Below, piece after piece: positions 60,370 through 64,000 of a stretch of DNA of 64,000 bases; the first letter of the stretch is position 1, and every line of letters begins with the position of its first letter. The translations under genes were made by a program, and so were the position numbers. The notes beneath the pieces are model-generated. The model did not search any database. It saw only the letters and a list, made by a program, of their open reading frames with translations, and had not been told where the DNA came from. This stretch comes from Mycolicibacterium vulneris. GTDB taxonomy: Bacteria; Actinomycetota; Actinomycetes; Mycobacteriales; Mycobacteriaceae. Where the stretch lies: NCBI RefSeq assembly GCF_002104765.1, contig NZ_NCXM01000025.1, positions 1 through 64,000 on the forward strand, in the 5' to 3' direction.

Positions 60370-61227
60370 TCAGAGCTCCTTCACCCGCAGCAGGGGGCCG
60401 GCAACGTCGTAGCCGACCACAGGACCGTCGCGGCACAGCAGTAGCGGCCCCAGCTGGCAGTGACCGCACCACCCAACTCCACATTGCATGTTGCGTTCTA
60501 GTGACACTCGAATGTGCTGCGCCGCCAGTCCTTTTGCGAGCAGGGCCTCCGCCCCGAAGCGCAACATCGGCTCCGGCCCGCAGAGAAATGCGGTCGTGCG
60601 ATCGGGATTCAGCTCCAGCCGGCTCAACGGTGCGGTGACCAACCCGACTTCGCCGGTCCAGCTGGGCGTCACGGCGTCGACGATCAAATGCATTTCGATC
60701 TGCGGCTCTTCCGCCCACTTTTCCAGCTGGGCGGCGAACACGAAGTCGGCCCGGGAACGCGCGCCGACGACGAGCATGAGCTTGCCGTAGCGCGCACGCT
60801 TCGCCAGCGCGCCGAGCACCGCGGGGCGTAATGGGCACAACCCCACGCCACCTGCGACCATCACCAGATCCCTGCCGGCCGCTTCGTCCAACCCCCAGGT
60901 GGTGCCGAACGGACCCCGCACGCCGACAACGGTTCCCGGCCCGGCGTCGTGTAGGGCTCGGCTGACGGCGCCGACCGCACGAATGGTGTGCGTGATCGAG
61001 CCGTCTGTGACGGTCGGATCGCCACTGACGGAGATCGCAGCTTCACCGACACCGAACGCGTAGAGCATCATGAACTCTCCCGGTTGCGGAATCCGCAGCG
61101 TTTCGTCGACCGGTGCCAGGGTCAGAGTGGCCGAGTCGGGGCTCTCCACCACGCGGGTGCGTACCCGATACGGAACCGGCGCCATGGCTGACGCCGGTGC
61201 GGCAGGGCTGACCGCCTCGTTAGTCAT
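60370..61227 (-). CDS. Group 3b hydrogenase, diaphorase (gamma) subunit
   Basis: A 285-residue ferredoxin-NADP reductase-like subunit: FAD domain (PQPGEFMMLY), NAD(P) domain (VAGGVGLCPLRPAV, FLCGPEPML) and a C-terminal [2Fe-2S] cysteine set (MQCGVGWCGHCQLGPLLLC). It exchanges electrons with NAD(P)H. The ATG at 61227 is preferred over the adjacent GTG and overlaps the beta-subunit stop by 8 bases. Confidence 0.92.
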   Translation of the reverse strand: MTNEAVSPAAPASAMAPVPYRVRTRVVESPDSATLTLAPVDETLRIPQPGEFMMLYAFGVGEAAISVSGDPTVTDGSITHTIRAVGAVSRALHDAGPGTVVGVRGPFGTTWGLDEAAGRDLVMVAGGVGLCPLRPAVLGALAKRARYGKLMLVVGARSRADFVFAAQLEKWAEEPQIEMHLIVDAVTPSWTGEVGLVTAPLSRLELNPDRTTAFLCGPEPMLRFGAEALLAKGLAAQHIRVSLERNMQCGVGWCGHCQLGPLLLCRDGPVVGYDVAGPLLRVKEL

Positions 61228-62344
61228 CACCGGCCATCTTGTTCATCTCCGCGGTGATGTCGATGCCGGTGGGGCACCAAGCGATGCAGCGACCGCAGCC
61301 GACGCAGCCCGACATGCCGAACTGGTCGTGCCAGGTGCCCAATTTGTGCGTCAGCCAGTGCCGATAGCGCGATGCGCCCGACTGGCGGACGCTGCCGCCG
61401 CCGTGAATGTACGTGAAATCGAATTCGAAGCACGACGCCCAGTGGCGCCATCGTTCGGCGTGCTCGCCAGTGAGATCGCTGACGTCTTCGGTACTGGTAC
61501 AAAAGCACGTCGGGCATACCATTGTGCAGTTTCCACACGTCAGGCAGCGGCTGGCCACTTCGTCCCACTGCGGCGACTCGCGGGAGCGGATGAGCAGGTC
61601 CCGCAAATCCACCTGCGGCATACTGCGGCCCATTCGGCCTGTTGCCGCATCGACATCGGCACGCGCAGAATCGATTTCGTGTCCAGCGGCGGCCCGGCAG
61701 GAGACCGTCGCGAGCACGTCGGCACCCTCGGGAGTGCCGACGTCGACAAGGTAGGACGGCTCGTCGCCCGCGAGGCGCTCCGTGAGGGCCAGGTCGTAAC
61801 CCGGTCCTGCCGCGGGGCCGGTGCCCATCGATGCGCAGAAGCACAGGCCACCCGGTTCCGTGCAGTTGACGGCGATCACGAACGCCTGGCGCCGCCGGCC
61901 GACAAACGACGTGTCGGGATGCTGGGAAGTGCCCAGCACACGGTCGAGAGTGGCGATCGCCGCCAGGTCGCAGCCGCGCACTCCTAGAAGTGCGTATCGC
62001 GGAGTTTCTTCTTCGGCTTGCGCTTCTCCGGCCCCGTCCCGAGTGCCTGCCCACAACCGCTGCCGCGGTGGATGGAGAAATTGCTTCCACGACTGCGGAC
62101 CCGCCGAGTGCCCGAACGCCGCATCGTCGCCGCGGCGGCGGACCCGGTAATGTCCCGGGCCCACATCGACGCCCCAGCCTCGCGGCAGATCGTCTGCCGA
62201 GTCGAGCTCGGCAAGCACGATTGCGTTGTCCCGCAATGTGGGACCGACCACGCGGTATCCACGTTCGATCAACACCTGGACAAGCCGGTGTAGCCCGGCG
62301 GTGGTCAGCATCGCGGGACCGGGAATATCGCCGTGGCCGCTCAT
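61220..62344 (-). CDS. Group 3b hydrogenase, [4Fe-4S] ferredoxin-like (beta) subunit
   Basis: A 374-residue subunit with the family N-terminus, a CFCASMGTG segment, then two ferredoxin-type cluster motifs (CLTCGNCTMVCPTCFC and CVGCGRCIAWCPTGID). It wires the diaphorase to the small subunit. The ATG at 62344 was chosen; further upstream sequence is unrelated. It heads the operon in the order beta-gamma-delta-alpha-protease. A weak DosR-like box lies 37 bases upstream. No Hyp cofactor-assembly genes are present in the window. Confidence 0.92.
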   Translation of the reverse strand: MSGHGDIPGPAMLTTAGLHRLVQVLIERGYRVVGPTLRDNAIVLAELDSADDLPRGWGVDVGPGHYRVRRRGDDAAFGHSAGPQSWKQFLHPPRQRLWAGTRDGAGEAQAEEETPRYALLGVRGCDLAAIATLDRVLGTSQHPDTSFVGRRRQAFVIAVNCTEPGGLCFCASMGTGPAAGPGYDLALTERLAGDEPSYLVDVGTPEGADVLATVSCRAAAGHEIDSARADVDAATGRMGRSMPQVDLRDLLIRSRESPQWDEVASRCLTCGNCTMVCPTCFCTSTEDVSDLTGEHAERWRHWASCFEFDFTYIHGGGSVRQSGASRYRHWLTHKLGTWHDQFGMSGCVGCGRCIAWCPTGIDITAEMNKMAGDD

Positions 62345-62380
62345 CGCCCCATCATCCGCCTGACCCGCATGCCCTGCATA

Positions 62381-62394
62381 GAGGCGTTTGGCCC
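62381..62394. promoter_or_regulatory. Weak DosR-like box before the hydrogenase operon
   Basis: GAGGCGTTTGGCCC matches at 9 of 14 positions and keeps G3, C5, G10 and C12, 37 bases before the first hydrogenase gene. The rest of 62345-62562 holds no gene. Confidence 0.42.
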
Positions 62395-62562
62395 GGATGT
62401 CATCGCTGGTTCGTTCGGCCTCCGTTTTCTGGAAGCATCTGATCTCACGCTCCCATTGATCGTCGCGGGCAAGGTCGCCGACACCGTCACAAACTCCCTC
62501 GAGGCCCCTCGATTCTGATGCCTCACACCAGCGGTCGGCACCCACGGGACCCGATGGCCTGT

Positions 62563-63558
62563 TCAGAGGCCGCTGCGTTCGCGGTCGGCCATCCATTCGA
62601 CGAAATCGGAAAAGTCGCGTCGCGGAGTCGCCGGCAAGGGATCGGCGTTGATCGGCGCCCATCCGACCCGTAACAGCATCTGCGGGTAGCCGCTGCCGCC
62701 GAAGATTTCGGTGCGTACCGCCTCGCGTGTTTCCGCAACTTCGAGGGGTTCGGTTACCGGACAACTGGCCAAGCCGATCGATGTCGCGGTCAAGAGCACG
62801 ATGCTAGTGGCCTCTCCAGCACGCAGCTGGGATAACCTGTCGTCGCTGCGGGTCCCAAGCGCAAGCACTACGGCATTGTCCTCGGCGGCAGACGATCCCG
62901 GTGGCATCGATAATGCAGGGCTGGCGAACAGCCGTCCCGGAATTTTTGCGTTGGGGTCGGATCGCGGCGTATTTCTCGCCGGCACGCCAGCTTCCGACGC
63001 GTGGCGTCCACTCCATGCGGTCAGCTCGACGAGGTAATCGTGATTCATGTGGTCCCAAACCGATTGAGTCACAAGCTTGCGCAGTTGGGCGGTGTCTTCG
63101 ACTTGGCACAGCATCACCCCGTTGCGGGCGGCCCGCGCGGCCATTAGTGCGATGTCGGCGATCGGTACCGCCCAGGAGTTGTAGTGGCGCCGGTCAGTTC
63201 GGCGCCGGGGTATCGCCGCGGCAAGCGCTATGTCAACAGGATCTGCAGTGGAGCGAGACAACTCGATTGCGGCGAGGTGGCTGGGATCATCCGGGTTGGG
63301 CAAACGGGTAACCTTGGCTTGCCACCCGACCGCGGCCAACGCAGTGACGCAATGGTTCAGGGCTGCACCGCAACTCAAGATCAGGTCACGGCAGTCGGGA
63401 TCGGTGTTGAGAAGCTGCCGGTCGAGGTCGGAGTAGAGATGCAGGCTCTCCTCTCCGACCAGCCACCGCCACGGTTGGGTGTTGTGCACGGACGGGGCGC
63501 GAGACGCCAAGGCCAGAACCGTCCGAACGGTGCCCTCATCGGGGAAGCGTTTAGTCAT
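62563..63558 (-). CDS. Acg-family nitroreductase-like protein (Rv3131/Rv3127 type)
   Basis: A 331-residue second member of the Acg family: LALASRAPSVHNTQPWRW at the N-terminus, IPRRRTDRRHYNSW, and ATPRRDFSDFVEWM at the C-terminus. It is clearly distinct from the copy at 32960. FMN binding is likely; enzymatic activity is uncertain for the family. The ATG at 63558 fits the conserved N-terminus. It lies 218 bases upstream of the hydrogenase operon on the same strand, with a DosR box 85 bases before its start. Confidence 0.9.
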   Translation of the reverse strand: MTKRFPDEGTVRTVLALASRAPSVHNTQPWRWLVGEESLHLYSDLDRQLLNTDPDCRDLILSCGAALNHCVTALAAVGWQAKVTRLPNPDDPSHLAAIELSRSTADPVDIALAAAIPRRRTDRRHYNSWAVPIADIALMAARAARNGVMLCQVEDTAQLRKLVTQSVWDHMNHDYLVELTAWSGRHASEAGVPARNTPRSDPNAKIPGRLFASPALSMPPGSSAAEDNAVVLALGTRSDDRLSQLRAGEATSIVLLTATSIGLASCPVTEPLEVAETREAVRTEIFGGSGYPQMLLRVGWAPINADPLPATPRRDFSDFVEWMADRERSGL

Positions 63559-63642
63559 AACTTGGCCCCTTCCGCGGCGTGGTCATGTCAATGATCTTTC
63601 GATCACAGCGACTAGGCGAGGGGATGACGTCCCGAGCTCCGA

Positions 63643-63656
63643 GTGACTTTGGGCCA
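63643..63656. promoter_or_regulatory. DosR box before the Rv3131-like gene
   Basis: GTGACTTTGGGCCA matches at 10 of 14 positions, 85 bases before the start at 63558. It is immediately followed by the ATPase remnant on the other strand. Confidence 0.52.
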
Positions 63657-63659
63657 CAG

Positions 63660-63940
63660 ATTGGATTTCGGATGCACGTTACGGTGGTGGTGGCGGTTGG
63701 CGCGCTGCTCACGGTTTCGCCACTTGCGCACACCCTGGGCTTCTTCCTTCTACGTGGCAGTTCTTCGGTGTTTTGGGCGCGTTCGTGATCGCCTACCTGG
63801 TCATGGTGGAGCTGGCTAAAACGGCATCCCATTCCGAACCGATGCGACTTTTCGGCCAGCCGCGCCGGACCCGCGAACACGCCCACCGCATCCACCGCCG
63901 CGCAGCCCGCTTCTCCCGCGTCGGCGCCATCAACGCCTAG
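63660..63940 (+). pseudogene. Frameshifted C-terminal remnant of an MgtA-like P-type ATPase
   Basis: One frame reads HVTVVVAVGALLTVSPLAHTLGF (63673 onward). A different frame then continues LPSTWQFFGVLGAFVIAYLVMVELAK and ends RTREHAHRIHRRAARFS before a stop at 63938-63940. This is the order of the last membrane helices and tail of magnesium-type P-ATPases. The frame change lies near 63735-63750 and no upstream 800 residues are present, so it is a degraded fragment. The remaining 60 bases of the window show nothing clear. Confidence 0.68.
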
Positions 63941-64000
63941 ACCGCCAAAGCGGCGTAGCCGGACCTGCCATGGCCGCCGAACCCGGCTCAGCCCACGATG

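Noticed and set aside
63621..63633. GGGATGACGTCCC palindrome resembling a DosR box
   Set aside because: It is 13 bases long, one short of the DosR spacing; the nearby 14-mer at 63643 fits better.
1..64000. CRISPR arrays, tRNA/rRNA genes, insertion sequences or prophage genes
   Set aside because: None seen by eye: no spaced direct-repeat series, no transposase or integrase motifs and no cloverleaf-like gene was recognised.

Overview
The window is about 64 kb of GC-rich DNA from a Mycobacterium, most likely a slow-growing environmental or opportunistic species. The evidence is an MmpS/MmpL pair, WS/DGAT acyltransferases, an F420-type LLM oxidoreductase, and recognisable counterparts of M. tuberculosis DosR (dormancy) genes: hspX, dosR, dosS, pfkB, otsB1, hrp1, ctpF, Rv2030c, Rv1738 and Rv0569. 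The species cannot be fixed from this sequence. I saw no tRNA, rRNA, CRISPR array, insertion sequence or prophage gene.

Region 1 (1-11.5 kb) is ordinary accessory metabolism and regulation. It holds a small hypothetical pair flanked by a duplicated palindrome, a CobW GTPase and TesB thioesterase divergent from a TetR gene over a 26-bp inverted repeat, an enoyl-CoA hydratase, an HSL-type esterase, a second TetR gene with mmpS-mmpL (the same 22-bp palindrome type lies before both), a steroid-dehydrogenase-like SDR and an LLM oxidoreductase.

Region 2 (11.6-63.6 kb) is a very large hypoxia/dormancy locus. Genes that sit at many separate places in M. tuberculosis lie together here, and at least 20 candidate DosR boxes (GGGACTWWAGTCCC-like, always keeping G3, C5, G10 and C12) are found in its promoters. 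In order: (a) a PEP synthase - KAS III - KAS III-like - WS/DGAT operon; (b) a USP gene divergent from otsB1, then more USPs, a GNAT and the dosS-dosR-USP-USP operon; (c) pfkB, Rv2030c-like, hspX, a small protein and an Acg-type nitroreductase; (d) acetyl-CoA synthetase, heterotetrameric pyruvate dehydrogenase E1alpha/E1beta/E2 and a free acyl carrier protein; (e) a DUF2156 membrane protein and a CtpF-like P-type ATPase; (f) the Rv2623/Rv2625c/Rv2626c set, an SRPBCC protein, a slipin, a second WS/DGAT and a truncated hydrolase; (g) a phasin-like protein, a flavodoxin, a FadD15-like ligase, DUF1876, DUF1918 and SpoIIAA-like proteins, and a membrane-anchored serine protease; (h) a complete group 3b [NiFe] hydrogenase operon with its maturation protease, then a second Acg-family nitroreductase. 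A frameshifted MgtA-type ATPase tail closes the window.

Taken together, Region 2 looks like one DosR-controlled programme for oxygen limitation. A heme-GAF sensor and response regulator would control stress proteins (HspX, USPs), carbon rerouting (PDH, Acs, PEP synthase, PfkB, OtsB1), storage-lipid synthesis (WS/DGATs, FadD, the KAS III pair, ACP) and disposal of reductant as H2 (hydrogenase) or through nitroreductase-like proteins. The PEP synthase/KAS III pair/WS-DGAT operon and the Acs/PDH/ACP operon are the parts that look least described.
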